A DNA stretch of 64,000 nucleotides from Amborella trichopoda (GCF_000471905.2 NW_006500351.1:691794-755793), one strand, 5' to 3'; shown: positions 45,500 to 58,458, counted from the first letter of the stretch. A program made the numbers and translations. Notes: generated by a model not told the origin, from the sequence alone.

Positions 45500-46700
45500 T
45501 CACTTGCAAAACCGTAGCAACATAACTACGATTTTATCCATGCAACGGAAACATGCATCAGTCCAAGACTTCCTAATGAACAACAGAAGGGTGGTGCCTC
45601 GAAATCCTACTCCGAATCCCAATCGATTGCTCATATCAAGCCATGAGAATTCAAATATTTTCCTGCTCCTTTCAATACGATCAATAGAGGGAGGAGGTTC
45701 AGGTTTGCCCTTGGAGCCTTGGATGGGGGGAGGTAGAGATAAGTATGGGTTCTCGGAGTATATGGATGTGTTAAATGTTTTCATTTGGTTTCCTATGGGG
45801 ATTTGTCCAAACAAATTGTTGTTGGATAAGTTTAGAACACTTAAAGAAATCATGGATGAAATGAGTGGAGGAATGATCCCGGACAGTTGATTGTTTAAAA
45901 GATCTAGCGACTGCAATCGTTCCAACTTCGCGATCCTCTCTGGATTGACTCCACTTAAATGGTTTCTCGACAAATTCAAGAAGACCATTCCCAACAAGCA
46001 TGTCAATTCTTCAGGAATTTCTCCCTTTAAATGGTTACTTGAAAGGTCTATGCTTTTTACCAAGGATAGGGTCATGCTATATCAAAGTATTTGCTCTTTT
46101 GCTTTCACATCCATACGTACCATTTTTGTCCTTGACATTTCGTAATAGATCATAGAACCATTGACTTCAATAGCAATCCTCATGGCTGTGAAAATTCCAA
46201 AACTCTTAGGTATGGGCCCTGATAACCTATTTCCACTGAGATCCAAAACTTGAAAAAAACTCAATTGTGTCAGTGCTTGGGGCAATCTCCCAATAAATTT
46301 GTTTGTTCTTAGGTTAACATATTTGAGACGTGATAGGCTTTCTCCAATCCATGATGGAATGTTTCCTGCTAATTCATTATAACTAAGATCAAGAGTTATC
46401 AATGAAAACCAGTTTTTCAAGGCCTCAAGGAGTTCTGATAACCAGTTATTTGCCAACTCTATCATAGTAAGTGCTTCAAGAGCGGCCAGTAAAGTCGGTT
46501 TGCAGGAATACTAGAAAACTGGTTGTTCGAGAGGTCTAAAGTTTGTACCTTTGGAACTAGCATAGGTATGGGGCCTTTAAAGAGGTTTGAACTCAGATCT
46601 ACAGAAGTCTGCAGATTTTTGGAAACTGACCTTGTATTCGATTATTTGAAAGGCATAGTTGGGTAATGCGAGAGGAGATATCACAAAACCAGCCTAGTAG
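45500..46700 (-). pseudogene. LRR receptor-like protein pseudogene, C-terminal half
   Basis: Minus strand, continuing 53321-54528 after the copia insertion. Frames carry LRRs (LSNNRIQGQFPK, LDLSNNQFSSIP, LDLSYNELAGNIPSWIG, LDLSGNRLSGPIP), a stop after KAKEQIL (46082), then KSIDLSSNHLKGEIPEEL, FLNLSRNHLSG, LDLLNNQLSGIIP and VLNLSNNNLFGQIP. The C-terminus has an acidic/Pro segment and a membrane-like stretch LGFGVGFRGTTLLLFI followed by a short tail, as in RLPs (no kinase). An Arg sits in the membrane segment. Frameshifts lie at 46466-46700. Confidence 0.88.
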
Positions 46701-47072
46701 TGTTGAAAAAACTTGAGAGAAGAGATGGACCCACTTCTAGGATTAAGGGCAGTGTCATTAGACTATCAATCGCAAAGATCAGGCTTTTACCAGAACTGTG
46801 AGAACTCTGTATATTTCTGTGTACCTCTCCATGGCCATGAAACCCTTCTTAAAGAGGGATGGAGGAGGTCGTTCTCCAACGTTCGGCTTCGTCCTAAAAT
46901 CTTTGAGAAAAATTGGCCCTGTAATCTTGGGAAGTGGGTGGTTGCTTTCTAGCCTTTAAATAACGACACTTTCTCTTTCTAAGAAGCCTCCCTTTTTTAG
47001 TGATAAACATTAAATTATAAGAGAGAAATATTACACGTTTAAAGGCCCAATGGCCACACACACGTACCAACA
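46701..47072 (-). repeat. Copia LTR, left (3' LTR)
   Basis: TGTTGAAAAA...TACCAACA, 372 bp. The inner side reads GGGAGA on the minus strand next to the LTR, a plausible polypurine tract (AAGTGGGAGA). Confidence 0.88.
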
Positions 47073-47300
47073 TCTCCCACTTGGCCATGAGGGCCAGACA
47101 TATTGAAATATCATAAAGTCTTTACCACTTAATGAATTTAATATTTATGTACATATTTTTGTCATGAGGCTTTCACGTAAGTGCGGTTATACATCTCATA
47201 ACAAAAAATATCCAAAGTTATGTCATGATTTTTCACGCTAATGCGGTTTTTCCTTTCATGACCAAGACATCAAAAAATATCCCATTTGGGAGTTCCTGAC

Positions 47301-47640
47301 TTAAATATTTTTAAGTCCCATCAAAACTACATGCTTTGATAATATTTCTGCATTCAATTCTTTTGTTAAAGGGTCAGCAATCATATCTGAAGATGGCAAA
47401 TAACTTACAATTATTTCATTCTTTTCAATAATATCATTAATATAATGATAATCAATTTCAATGTGCTTACCCTTGAAACTATAAGCTTTATTTCTAATTG
47501 ATGAAATAACAGCCTGATTATCACAAAAAAATTTACCAGGTCCGTCGACTATATCCAACTTCAAATCACTTATGAAGAGTTTAATCCAGACGCCATAAGT
47601 TGTAGCAATGCTACAAGCAATATACTTGACTTCCATAGTA
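47301..47640 (-). pseudogene. Copia RNase H, decayed
   Basis: EVKYIACSIATTYGVW, CDNQAVISSIRN, KGKHIEIDYHYI and DMIADPLTKEL: the conserved copia RNase H E/D motifs and the DxLTK end. Confidence 0.88.
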
Positions 47641-47947
47641 TACTGAGCAACACAACTTTGTTTCTTACTAGACCAGAAAACACATCCACCACCAAAGAGA
47701 AATACAATTCATGAGGTTGATTTTTTATCATCTGGGTTTTTTGCAAAATCTGTATTAGAGTACCCAGTAACCTTTAAGTTGTTAGCTTGGAAGCATAACT
47801 TGTAATTTTTAGTTTTCTGAATATATCTGAGTATCCTTTTTACAGCTTGCCAATGAGTCATCTTAGGATTACTCTAAAATATACTTACAAGACCATATGC
47901 ATGACTCAAATTAAGTCTTGTACACAGCATGACATAATTTATGCATC

Positions 47948-48290
47948 TTACAGCTTGAGCATATGAAATTCTTTCCATTTCAGCTTTGTCATTATCATTT
48001 TCTTTGATAATTTTAAGCCTTTACAAACAGGTGTATCTATGGGTTTGCAATTTTCCATCTTAAATCTCTTTAAAACATTTTCTAAATAATTTTCTTGAGA
48101 TAAACATAGAAGTCTTGAACTTCTATATCTTGTTATCTTAATGCCCAATACATATGAGGCTTTTCTCATATCTTTCATCTTAAAATGGGAACTTAGCCAT
48201 AATTTGGTATGGTTAATCATGCCAATATCATTACCGGCTATCAAAATATCATCAACATATAGTGACAATATTCCAGACATATACACAATG
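47948..48290 (-). pseudogene. Copia reverse transcriptase, C-terminal part
   Basis: LSLYVDDILIAGND contains the catalytic YVDD, followed by SHFKMKDMRKASYVLGIKI and CLSQENYLENVLKRF. Separated from the N-terminal RT part by stops at 48290-48360. Confidence 0.88.
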
Positions 48291-48359
48291 GTCTAACCTA
48301 TTGGCTATATAACCTATTTCAGTGATTGCATATGAAAAGTAAAGTACCATTGTCTAGAA

Positions 48360-48625
48360 GATTGGTTTATACCATATAAATATTTCTTAAGTTTATATAC
48401 TTGTCTTCTTGGCCTTTAATTACATATCCTTCTTGTTGTTTCATGTATATATTTTCTTTTAATTCTCTATTTAAGAAAGCTGGCTTGACATCCATCTGAA
48501 ATAATTCTAGATCATAATATGCAACTAATGTAAGGATGATTCTAATAGATGAAAATTTTGCTACTGGAGAATACGTTTCTATATAATCTATGTCCTCCCT
48601 TTGAGTAAATTCTTTAGCTATCAAC
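48360..48625 (-). pseudogene. Copia reverse transcriptase, N-terminal part
   Basis: Text IAKEFTQREDIDYIETYSPVAK, DLELFQMDVKPAFLNREL. The TAFLNG-type motif holding the first catalytic Asp is present as DVKPAFLN. Confidence 0.85.
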
Positions 48626-49230
48626 TTAGCTTTATATTTATCAATGAATCCATCTACATCAAGCTTTTTCTTTAGGACCTATTTGCAACCGATGACTTTT
48701 CTATCTTTAAGGAGGTCAACCAACACCCAGTCTTGATTTCTTTTAATAGAATCAAGTTCATCATTCATGGCTTGAGTCCACTCAGCTGAGTCATGTGAGC
48801 TAATAGTTTCATTGTAGCTACGAGGCTCCTATATTGTATCCTCACTCATTGAAGAGTAATTATCTTTGTTCATAAATACATAAAATTCTTCTAAAGCTGT
48901 AGGTGGGGCTCTAGTTCTTTTAGGCCTATCTGATATACTTGATTCAATTAAATCATTCTCACCAAATGTAGAGCGAGTTTGAGAAACAGGGTCTTCCAAA
49001 CCATTATCTTTATCAATTTCATGTAAGTCAATAGGCTTATTTAAAATATTTTCATCATTTATATTTTTTAAGAAATGAGCATCATGACTCTTTACTAATG
49101 ATCTAGTATCATGGTTATAGAATCTATACCCTTTAGAATTTTCTGAATAGCTTATAAAAGAGCTTTTTATAGTTTTGCTTTGTAATTTATCTATATTTTG
49201 TGGTGGTATAATCACATGTGCGCAAGAACC

Positions 49231-50042
49231 TCAAACTTTCAAGATAGTAAAGTCAGGTTTCCTACATGTCCATAATTCATGTGGGGTCAAGTCTATAGAT
49301 TTAGTTTGAACATGATTAATGATATATATTACAGTGTTGAGAGCCTCACCCCAAAACTGAGGTGATAAATTTGAATGGCTCATCATGGACCTAACCATGT
49401 CTATTAGAGTTATATTTATCTTTTCAGCTACACCATTTTGTTGTGGTGTATATGGTATAGTTGTTTGGTGAATTATACCATGCTCCTTACAAAATTCAAA
49501 AAATAAGCGGAGCAATATTCACCTCCTATATCTGTTTGAAGAATTTTAATATGTTTACCTAACTGATTTTCTACCTTAGCTTTATATTTTTTAAATGTTT
49601 CTAATGCATTTGATTTCTTACTAATTAGGTATACATATCCATAACTTGAATAATCATCTATAAATGTTATGAAATATTTCATACCTCTATGTGTTTTCAC
49701 ATTTAATGGGTCACATATATCAGAGTGAACAATACTAAATAGTTCACTTGACGTTTTCCTTTTAGGGAAACACTTTTTAGTTAATTTACCAGAAATACAT
49801 GGCTCGCATGTTTTGAACACAATATCTTTTAAGTTGGGGAGCAAGCATCTTTTAACCATTTGATTCATTATATCTTTATTTATATGTCCTAATCTTAAGT
49901 GCCATAAATATGGATCATCCATACACATAAAAGCATCAAAAGAAGCATCAATATAACCATCAAATGATGAACTTTCATTAATATTCAGTTGGTACAAATT
50001 ATCAACTTTAGTACCGTACACCAAAGCTCTAAAACTTCCCAA
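49231..50042 (-). pseudogene. Copia integrase, decayed
   Basis: The zinc-binding HHCC region reads WHLRLGHINKDIM and CEPCISGK. The catalytic core follows with HSDICDPLNVKTHRGMKYF, FIDDYSSYGYVY and QTDIGGEY, then TIPYTPQQNGVAEKIN after a frameshift near 49500. The usual D-D-E residues can be traced, but the frame is broken. Confidence 0.88.
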
Positions 50043-50069
50043 TGGTAACCCGACCAGACTTGAACCTTA

Positions 50070-50370
50070 TTTCCTAACTCTTGTCGTCTAGTCCTTGGAC
50101 AAAAATCAAATTGCACCTCGTATTGGGCGCATACAATGTATCAGTTAATAAAAGATTTGTTTCTCTTGATAAACACAGCTTGAAAATACCAACACCAAGT
50201 ACATCGCAGTAGGTATCATTTCCCATATAAATCCGCTGGTTACCGGCTGCAATCTCTTTCAATTATGTGAATTCATCCTTGGTCCTCGGGATATGTCGAG
50301 TGGAGGCCGAGTCGACTACCAATTTCTCAGGTCATGATCAGCAACTATTGATTCTAGGACTACGCAGATC
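50070..50370 (-). pseudogene. Copia protease remnant
   Basis: The region preceding the 50262 frame reads approximately WLVDSASTRHIPR, the D-S/T-A type active-site region but with Ser-Ala. Then come YMGNDTYCDVLGVG and DTLYAPNTRCNLI, conserved downstream of copia proteases. Confidence 0.7.
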
Positions 50371-50439
50371 AAGTCCTTTTTCTTATTTTGATTATTTCAA
50401 ATAGGGTTGTTATTTTGGTTCTTATTTTTATTTTTCAAC

Positions 50440-51108
50440 TTAGGACAATTAAACTTGATGTGCCCAATTTTCTTACAATAAAAACATGTATTCTCAACCT
50501 TGTTCTTTTGATTTTTAAAATTTCTCCTCATTCCCTTATACTTAGTATTTTTTTGATAATTGAAAGGTTTCTTGAGGATCTGAGAAGATCAACTTTGGGC
50601 AAAGTGGAGTTCATTTGACTTCTTACTCATTCGTCTCTCAGCTTTAATACTAAGATGTATGAGAAGATTTAACATAGTTATCCCTTGTGCAGAATGGTTC
50701 AATGCAATTACAACAAACTTCCAAGATGGAGGGAGACTGTTAAGGACAATAGACATTTGCATGCGATTGGGGACTAGATTCCCAGCTGCAGCAAGTTTCT
50801 TTGCGAGCACTGTCATTTTATTGACATGCTCGGTCACTGAGTCCGTTTCTTTCATTCTGCAAGAATTGTATTTTTCTAACAACAATTGTACATGGGTCTC
50901 AGAAGTGGTCTCATACTTTTCAGATAAGGCGCCTATCATACTTTGAGCTCAACATAGTAGTCCTAGCTACTTTGTCATCTTGTAACCATTTTTCAAGTCT
51001 CCTTCTGGCTTGACCATTGACATTAGGCTCTAAAACTGGTGGTTCTGTTTCTAGGACATAATCTACCATATCTTGAAAAAGAATATATCCAATTTTTCTT
51101 TTCCACAT
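50440..51108 (-). pseudogene. Copia gag, decayed
   Basis: Frames carry KWLQDDKVARTTMLSS (about 50990), then EKYNSCRMKETDSVTEHVNK and LNSLPPSWKFV, typical of the copia gag (UBN2-type) domain. A zinc knuckle reads CFYCKKIGHIKFNC near 50490-50450. A frame break and stop lie near 50940. Confidence 0.85.
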
Positions 51109-51947
51109 AGAAAAATTGGTCCCATTGAGTTTTTCAAGTTTGGATAATTTTGAAATGTAACCTAGATGCCATTTTAAAATTTTAGATAATACCTAAAAGT
51201 TCAAAAAAAGATTTAATTGTGTTTAAAAAAAGGTTGTCTGCTAGCTAAATCAATAAGTTTGCCGACTCTCAGTGAGCTGCAACTTCAAAGAACAATTTTT
51301 TCGAACAGTTTATGTTCGCACTGCTGTGATGCAACAAAACATTAATAAAGTAAGGCAACAACTACTTTTATGTCAAATCTTGCACAAGAATAATTTTCAT
51401 AAATATGTGAATATGTCTTAGCACAAGATAGAGAGTCTACAATGATATTTGATATTTTTCAACAAAAAATATTGCATTGCATAATCACAAAAAAAAGAAG
51501 AAGAAAAATTCACAAAATCAAGATCATGAAATTTTCTAACTTAAAGAGACCAAAGCATACGATAATTATGCAATGTATTGACAATTATTATGGAAATAAA
51601 ATATGTCGAAAATCTCTAAATTATAGGTCACAAAAAAAAATAAAATAAAAATAAATATATGCAATTGATATGTAAGTCTTTACTATAGAATTGGCGTGTG
51701 CACAATAAGATTCAATAATAATAATAATATGCACTAATTTTCAGCAACAAAAAGATGGAAGAAAGAAGATGCCAGCAGCCTGACTTTCAGCAGTCCATGG
51801 TCAGTAAAAAAGTATATAACAATACGTAAATTTAGATGCTCAGCTACCTTGCATAGTGTAGAGAAATTTTTTTTTTTTTTTATTAGTTCTTAACTAATAC
51901 TTATTATTATTATTATTATTATTATATTAGTTATTATTATTATTATT

Positions 51948-51967
51948 NNNNNNNNNNNNNNNNNNNN
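51948..51967. other. Assembly gap (20 N) in the copia leader
   Basis: N run inside TTA/TAT-rich microsatellite sequence, followed by about 100 bp of unusual sequence before the (TTA)n resumes. Confidence 0.95.
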
Positions 51968-52069
51968 AAAAGTAAATTAATAATAATAACGTTAAATTAG
52001 TATGCTCTACTACTACTACGTATATAGTTAGTTAGTTAAGTTTTTAATTTTTTTTTTTTAGTTACTTAT

Positions 52070-52198
<129 letters not shown>

Positions 52199-52935
52199 AA
52201 AATAGGGAGAAGAATTATTTGCCTTATTTTCTGTTGGCTCAAGTATGTACTGTATCAACAACTTGATTTGAGAGAAAATAACTACACAACTTGTTTCTAC
52301 TCTAGAGAGAAAGCCTAATATTGAGGCGTGAGAGAAAATAACTACACGACTTGTTCCTACTCTAGAGAGAGAGAGCCTAATATTGAGGCATAGAGAGAGA
52401 ACCTACTATTGAGGCATATGCTCTAATATTGAGGCATAGAGAGAGAACTTAATATTGAGGCATATGCTAAGTTAAGATAACTTTTCTGCAACAACCTTAA
52501 ACTTATTTTCTCTCTCTTTCTATTCTTTTGCTGATTATTCTAGCATCTCTATCTCTTTAGCTTTTCTCTACAATAGATTAAACAGAGGACTCATCCGAGT
52601 ACGCTATGATCACGTAAGCCAAACGCAATATAGAGAGAAAATATAGCAAAAGAATTTATGAAGAGAAAATATTCCAGAACCAACAATACCAGTAAAAACA
52701 AACACTGAATCGCAAATGAGGAGCAATAAATTAAGAGAGAGAAATTTATAAAAAATAAATAAGTTCAGACTATTAAATTTATGGTTAGAAAAAAAATCTA
52801 CAGCACGATATACGTGAATGACAAAGCACACTATCAAAGTTACTGTAAATTAAACTCAGGAAAAAAAATAAGATATAAAATACCAAAAAAAAATTGGGAC
52901 CTGTAGGTTATGAGCCCACCACACTTCCACAACTC

Positions 52936-52947
52936 GCTCTGATACCA
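52936..52947 (-). promoter_or_regulatory. Copia primer binding site (initiator Met tRNA)
   Basis: Minus strand TGGTATCAGAGC, one base inside the 5' LTR. This is the standard plant copia match to the 3' end of initiator methionine tRNA, which primes minus-strand DNA synthesis. Confidence 0.9.
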
Positions 52948-52948
52948 A

Positions 52949-53320
52949 TATTGAAAAATCTCGAGGGAAGATATGGACCCACTCCTAGGATTACGGGCGG
53001 TGTATTTAGACTATCGATCGTAAAGATCAGGCTTTCACTAGAACTGTGAGAACTCTGTAAATTTCTGTGTACCTCTCCATGGCCATGAAACCCTTCTAGA
53101 AGAGGGATGGAGGAGGCCGTTCGCCAACGTTCGGCTTTCTCCTAAAATCTCTAAGAAAACATGGCTCTGTAATCCTGGAAAGTGGGTGGTTACTTTCTAG
53201 TCGTTAAATAACGACACTTTCTCTCTCTAAGAATCCGCCTTGTTTTAATGATAAACATTAAATTAGAAGAGTGAGAAATATTGTATGTTTAAAGGCCCCA
53301 TGGCCACACACATACCAACA
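52949..53320 (-). repeat. Copia LTR, right (5' LTR)
   Basis: 372 bp, same order of words as the left LTR (GGACCCACT.CTAGGATTA, CTCTCCATGGCCATGAAACC, AAATAACGACACTTTCTC). Its plus-strand start is TATTG instead of TGTTG, a terminal mutation. Confidence 0.88.
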
Positions 53321-54528
53321 GGTAGTATACCTGAAATACTTGCATTATACAAATCCAAATATTGAAGTCTCCTTTGAGTTTTGATCCAAAGAGGGAACTC
53401 GATCCTTAGCGGTAATGAGCTTAGGACAAGATGGTAGAGCTCAAATTGAGGAACCCGATCACGGCTAACATTTAGCACCAACAAATTCTGAGACAAGTCT
53501 AATGATTCCAAGTTTACAAGTCTCGCAAAGATAGCTTCAGTGACCATCCCTCTAAGGTTGTTGTAGGAGACATCTAGTTGATATAACATAGAAAGGTTTC
53601 CAATGTTTTCGGGGAGCGTTCCACTCAAATTGGTTGCAGGAGACATGTATTTCACACAACATGAAAAGGTTCCAAGAGTGTCCCAATCAATTGGCTGCCA
53701 GAGAGGTCCAACTCTCTTAGGTTTGCAAGGCAATATGGAACCCAATGTTGCAAATCATTCGAACCGAGATCAAGGCGTTCAAGGCTACCAATGTGAGCCA
53801 CCCAAGGAGGAACTCTTGTCAACTGATTTACAGAAAGGGTAAGTACACGAAGTGAAGTAGATTTTGGTAAATGAGGGGTCGGGATGGAGTCTGAGAGATT
53901 GCAGCATTGTGCTTCCACTTCCGTGAGAAGAGGGAACTCAAGGATCAACCTGGGAAAATCTAGGCTTACCATTGAAAGGTTTACTCCATTCAGTTTAAGG
54001 AGTTGCAACGAAGAGAGATTAGCAAGCCATTCAAGGTTGTCCACACTCAAACCATCAAATTCAGAAAGACCAAATGTTGGAGTTCTGTGAGATTCCCCAG
54101 TTGAGGAGGAATCAAATCTCGCAAAAGACGGGTCTAGAGTTTTGAGTTCAGTCTTAGAACCCAAAAACTCTGGTATAGGAGTACAAGAAAAGTCATTAAG
54201 GCCTAAGTTGAGGAAAGACAAATGTTTGAACTGTACCAAGGCTGGGTCTATATGCCCACTCAACCATGCAAACGTACCATGGGGTTAATGAGCAGCATGG
54301 AGGTCGAGTTTGATGACATGGGTATGGTTGCCGCACTCAATTCCTTCCCATTCGCAGCAGTCTCCGCCTTTCCATGATGACAAGAGATTCCATGAGTCGT
54401 GAAGCCCATCTCTTAGCTTGAGAAGAGTTCGCCTTTCAGATTCTACGCAATACTCCCCATTGCACATCTGCATGTGCATGAGGAGAGAGAAAAATAGCAA
54501 CATCGAAACCAATTTTAGGTTTTTCCAT
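53321..54528 (-). pseudogene. LRR receptor-like protein pseudogene, N-terminal half
   Basis: An ATG at 54528 reads MEKPKIGF but in another frame from the signal-peptide-like stretch starting at ATG 54503 (MLLFFSLLMHM), so an early 1-base indel is likely. The LRRNT cap follows: CVESERRTLLKL, SSWKGGDCCEWEGIEC, VIKLDLH, then a stop. A long frame (54263-53652) holds LRRs (FLNLGLNDFS, RVLTLSVNQLTRVPPW, LERLDLGSNDLQ, ELDLSGSQLIG), and another (53745-53321) LSGTLPENIGNLSML and YLDLYNASISGILP, where the copia element cuts in. Intact family members are cell-surface immune or developmental receptors; this copy is dead. Confidence 0.88.
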
Positions 54529-54599
54529 CAGCACAGCCAGGCTCAGAGAGAGAGAGAGAGGGGCATATGACATTTTGCTAAGCATGTAAGATAGCAGCG

Positions 54600-54612
54600 T
54601 GCTTTTATATGC
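54600..54612 (-). promoter_or_regulatory. TATA-like box of the receptor-like protein pseudogene
   Basis: Minus strand GCATATAAAAGC, about 75 bp upstream of the first ATG (54528). Position and sequence fit a plant core promoter, though no transcript is known. Confidence 0.45.
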
Positions 54613-54699
54613 ATGACTGATTTTAGTGTTATCACCATTCTAGAGAGAGAAGGAGAGAGGTATATCTTTTAACCCTGGATTGCCGTGATCGGCGGTTGA

Positions 54700-55618
54700 G
54701 AGAATTAAAGGCAGCGCTTAAAAAAGAAAATAGAAATAAAAATAGTATGAAACCATATGTTCCACGTATCTCACAAATTTTCTACCTCATATATCTTTTT
54801 CTTCATCTCTTTTGCTCTCTTCCACTTCTTTATTCTCTAACCAATGTGTCCATTAATTGCTTTTGTGGTGCCTCTCTATTGTATTTATAAAAAAGATTTT
54901 AAGTGATTGTGAGTGTGCAATGCACAGAAGCTAAAGGCCTAGAGCCGTCCATTTAAGACTAAAAGCAGCTCAAGTGGTTATATTAGTTCATTTTCATTTG
55001 AATTTCAACAATTTTAGTTGTCACAATTCTTTCAAACAATTGACCGATTCTGCCTAAAGTGAAAGATACAATGAGGATGTAAAAAATAAAAAAGAGTGTA
55101 AATAAAATGAACACTATTTAAAATTTTGGCGGGCATTGTCTGCAGCTGCACAGTCATATTATGCACATGCTCCGTCAAGCATGAGGCCTACTTACAGAGG
55201 TTTTTTTTCATTTGAAACTCGGATACACGGGGTTTTCCAAAAACATCTTGCTATTTTTAAAATAGGATGGTAGCAACATGTTACTTTATAAATTTCATGA
55301 TGTTATTTTTTCCAAGGAAATGAGAAGTGCTTATAAATATTTTCATGACCATAACTACCATTTTATTTGTAATATCATAAAGCAAAACCTTATTAAAAAA
55401 AGAATTAAAAAGAATTAAAAAAAAAAAACCTTGATAGGTCACTATGAAAATCATAGTTTCTTTTCTCTTATTAAATGAAAAGGTCCAAAACTAATGTACG
55501 TTTCTTCTTTTTTACTGTAAAAACAAATTGAGTTAGAAAGATCCATCTTATTACGAGTTGTATTTTAAACTTTGTTTTGATTATAAAATGAATCTAATAG
55601 ATAATAAACGGTAAAAAT
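54700..55618. other. Intergenic AT-rich spacer
   Basis: No conserved coding text seen; stops in all frames. Confidence 0.5.
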
Positions 55619-56273
55619 TGTTGGAAATGTGGCCTATCAGGCCTTTTTTTCTCCCAAAAATTCTTTTTTTCAAAAATGGTACAAAAGTCATATTGAAGTA
55701 TATGTGAAATTCCATGTGGTTAGTATGAGGTAATGCCATATACATGGATCCATTTTTTAGCTTTAATAAGATGTACCACTAGAAGGAAAAACCCAGTATC
55801 ACTGGAGGGAAAACTTAGTGGTGTATTTGGATTCCTTGTAAATTGTGAGAATGCTTGAATGAAATCCTATTATATGAGTCATTAGTGGACTAATGACATG
55901 TTTAACTTATTACATCGGATAATAGTTTGGTGACAATTTGTTAATCCTAATTAGCTGCACTTAAGGGAATTAAGGCAGAAGTTACATTTGAATCTCAACT
56001 TCTATAGACCATGAATGTGAAAGTTACAAAATAAATGTATTATCTATAAAAAAAGGTTAACCCCTCTAGAAAATAAAGAGAAAAAGGATAGAAAAATATA
56101 GATGGGAAGGAGATTCATCAAGAGGACTCGCACGGTAGCTTGTCACCAGATAGCTTGGTCTATAGGTTTTGGTATGGAACCTTAAGTCTCTCGCTGTATT
56201 TAAGGACATGTCCGATTAAGTAGTTTATCGATTTTATTTAATTATTTATTAATTTTCTTTATTGGGACTAACA
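55619..56273 (+). repeat. LARD-like element 5' LTR (655 bp)
   Basis: TGTTGGAAATG...GGGACTAACA. Shares long words with the 3' LTR (GGTACAAAAGTCATATTGAAG, TTTGGATTCCTTGTAAATTG, GTTAATCCTAATTAGCTGC). Confidence 0.88.
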
Positions 56274-56274
56274 A

Positions 56275-56286
56275 TGGTATTAGAGC
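56275..56286 (+). promoter_or_regulatory. LARD-like element primer binding site
   Basis: TGGTATTAGAGC, one base after the 5' LTR; one mismatch to the usual TGGTATCAGAGC initiator Met tRNA site. Confidence 0.85.
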
Positions 56287-56964
56287 ATGGGTTGTGAGAT
56301 GTGAGGGCTTGGCAAAACCCAATGAAGTTGGGGGAGGGTATTTCCTGCAGGGAGGTATAAGCGATGGTATCCTTTGTCTGGAAGGAATGTGTGATGGTAT
56401 CTTTTGCCGGGAAAGAATGGCCTGAGGCTTGAGTGAGGCTCAAGGCTACACACCAAAGGGTTGTTGGGACCATCAGCATTCCTTGAAGCCACTAGACGTG
56501 GCTCGGTAAGGAAGAAGTTTTAATGCTTCATTGCACAACGCATCTTGGTCAATTGTGGTTATGCTACAGTTGTTTTTATGAAATATTTGGGACAAAACTT
56601 ATCTCATTCAAGTATATGTTATGGCAAAAGATGGCATTATACCATTACCCTTGGGCACAATCCTCTATAAATAACATGGTTCTTTAGTCCAAAACTTTAA
56701 AGAGAGAAAACACAGAAGAATTGATTTTTTTTTTTTTTCTTTTTAATTTGGGAATGATCGTAGGGGCTATCCATGGCTGCAACATCCAAAATAAAAAGAG
56801 CTTCCATGTGTTTCTCGGAAGACTTCCTTCTAACTGCATCAAAGTCTTCATTTAGAAAAACTTTTGTCCTTTAAGGACCATGGCCAATATTAGGAAGTGT
56901 TTCAAAATAATTGGTAAGCTCCAAATAATTTTTTTTTATTTTGGCAAGTTTGAATATGAAAAGT

Positions 56965-57182
56965 ATTTGGTACATTTTAATTATATAGCATTTGTGGTAA
57001 GTTTTGTATTTCCTTAAATTAGAATTTGATAGGTTTCAATTACAAAGCCTTTGTGGTAAGTTCTTTATTGCCTTAAATCAGAATTTGGTATGTTTCAATT
57101 ACAAAGCTTTTGTGGTAAGTTCTTTATTGTCTTAAATTATAAGTTGGTAGGTTTCAATTACAAAGCTTTTGTGGTAAGTTCT
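56965..57182 (+). repeat. 59-bp x4 tandem array inside the LARD-like element
   Basis: Units end TTTGTGGTAAGTT and contain GG.TTTCAATTACAAAGC; period about 59 bp by the position of GTGGTAAG (about 56994, 57053, 57112, 57171). The last three units are the most alike. Confidence 0.8.
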
Positions 57183-57572
57183 CTCTCTCTCTATCTCTCC
57201 ACCCAAGGATACACAAGTCTCTATCTCTCACTCTTCATTATTTTTTTAAACAATTTTATAGAAAAAGGTTGGAAGATATTCCTATTTATTTCAAATATAG
57301 CCCTCTAGCAATTATACATATAATGATGAGACAAATATTGGTTATCAATTTATTTAAAGATATACTTGATTTGAAAATCTTCATGGTGATCAATGACTAT
57401 GAATATTTCAAGTTCAACAATATATGTGTATTTGTGTTAAGATTTTTATTCCCTTTCTTTCTACCAGCATTAAGAATATTTTGTTTAGATTGATAATGTT
57501 GTTTATTATTTGTAACCAAGTTGTGACTTACTTTTCGGTATTTTTTTTGCTTTGTATTATTTCGTTTTTTTA

Positions 57573-58458
57573 GAAATCCAAGTGTGGTATTTGACCACAT
57601 TGGCAGAGTATATGTCAAATCTCACATAAGTAGCATACGTCAATGCCATATAGAATGTTATTGACGCCAGGAAATCTAAGTGTAATGTATAACCACTCTA
57701 GTAAGGTATATAAAAAATCTCATGCAGGTAGCATGGGACAATGCCATATACAAAACCATTGAGGCCAAGAAATCCAAGTGTGGTATTTGACTATATTGAC
57801 AGTGTATATGTAAATCCCATGCAAGTAGCATGAGACAATGCCATATATAAGGTTGTTGAGGCCATGAAATCTGAGTGTGCTGTATGACCACATTGGCAGG
57901 GTATATATAAAATCCCATATAGAAAGCATGAGGCAATGTCATATACAAGGTTATCGAGGCTAGGAAATCTAAATGTGGTGATATAACCACTTTGACAGGG
58001 TATATGTGAAATCCTTGTAAGTAGCATGAGGCCATGTCATGTACAATGTTATTGAGGCTAGGAAATCTAAGTGTAGTGTATAACTACTTTGGCATGATAT
58101 ATGTGAAATCTCATGCAAGTAGCATGAGGCCATGCCAGGTACAAAGTTGTTGAGATCATGAAATTTGAGTGTGGTGTATGACCACATTGACAAGGTATAT
58201 GTAAAATCCCATGTGGAAAGCATGAGACAATGCCATGTACAAGGTTGTTAAGGCCAGAAAATTTGAGTGTGGTGTATGACCACATTGGTAGGATATATGA
58301 AATCTGATGCAAGTAGCATGAGATAATGCCATATATAAGACTATAGAGGCCAGGAAATCTAAAAGTGGTGTATGACTACACTGGTTGGGTATATAAAAAT
58401 CCCATATGGAAAGCATGAGGCAATGCGATGTACAAGATGTTAAAGGACCTTAAGGCCA
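57573..58458 (+). repeat. 98-bp x9 tandem array inside the LARD-like element
   Basis: Units start GAAATC..AGTGT at 57573, 57671, 57769, 57866, 57964, 58062, 58160, 58257 and 58354. Each holds a GTATGACCACATTGGCA-like segment, AGGTATAT, a CATGAG.CAATGCCAT word and GAGGCCA. The period is 97-98 bp throughout. It ends about 10 bp before the 3' LTR. Frames across it are artefacts of the repeat. Confidence 0.92.

Noticed and set aside
45477-45890. Plus frame of 137 codons
   Set aside because: Antisense of the RLP pseudogene C-terminus, whose LRR text is unambiguous on the minus strand.
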